This document shows, piece after piece, positions 5,922 through 5,974 of a stretch of 5,974 nt of DNA. The position numbers and the translations under genes were made by a program. Below the pieces are notes generated by a model. The model saw only the letters and a program-made list of their open reading frames with translations. It did not search any database and was not told the origin of the DNA. The number at the start of each line of letters is the position of its first letter. Positions within the stretch are counted from its first letter, which is position 1. Source of the stretch: Candidatus Hydrothermota bacterium (GTDB lineage: Bacteria > Hydrothermota > Hydrothermia > B15-G9); assembly GCA_003645975.1 (NCBI GenBank), contig QNDP01000100.1:1-5974 (forward strand), given 5' to 3'.

Positions 5922-5974
5922 ATTTCAATTGATTCGACATTTTGACTTAAACTTCCAATAAGTGTGGATTTTGA
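5922..5974. other. Upstream edge of the KOW-protein gene
   Basis: These 53 bases are AT-rich and carry no ORF that can be recognised. They may hold part of the promoter of the right-hand operon or the end of a further gene outside the window. No convincing -35/-10 pair is visible. Confidence 0.3.

Overview
This is a window of about 6 kb of prokaryotic chromosome with moderate base composition. It carries five protein genes, and four can be placed in known families. No rRNA, tRNA, CRISPR array, transposase or phage gene was seen. Three genes (mpgS, the purine permease and the KOW-protein gene) have strong GGAGGTG-type Shine-Dalgarno sites. The lineage cannot be fixed from the sequence. The NusG-type KOW domain joined to a biotinyl/lipoyl-like fold and the strong Shine-Dalgarno sites fit a deep-branching bacterium better than an archaeon. 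In contrast, the mannosylglycerate genes resemble the Thermococcales (Pyrococcus) enzymes, as far as I can recall those sequences. A thermophilic or salt-adapted organism is a reasonable inference from the mannosylglycerate pathway, but it is not shown.

Layout from left to right. Positions 1-1890, minus strand: a two-gene compatible-solute operon. mpgS (mannosyl-3-phosphoglycerate synthase) is followed by mpgP (mannosyl-3-phosphoglycerate phosphatase), joined by a 4-base ATGA overlap. mpgP runs off the left edge of the window just short of its C-terminus. Positions 1891-2381: a 491-base divergent intergenic region with several small inverted repeats but no recognised riboswitch or RNA gene. 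Positions 2382-3719, plus strand: an AzgA/PbuG-type purine base permease, probably transcribed alone. Positions 3724-3778: a long imperfect hairpin between the convergent genes, covering the stop codon of the minus-strand gene and starting just after that of the permease. Positions 3753-5906, minus strand: a likely two-gene operon. An uncharacterised 388-residue protein (lipoyl-like segments, an unknown alpha/beta middle and a C-terminal KOW domain) is followed after 39 bases by a YbhN/AglD-type polytopic membrane protein (lysylphosphatidylglycerol synthase transmembrane-region family).

How the genes work together. MpgS joins GDP-mannose to 3-phosphoglycerate and MpgP removes the phosphate, giving the osmolyte and thermolyte mannosylglycerate. 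The permease imports purine bases and has no evident metabolic link to its neighbours. The right-hand pair is the least understood part. The most novel item is the KOW protein, whose three tryptophans all fall in what looks like an insertion in its first lipoyl-like hairpin.
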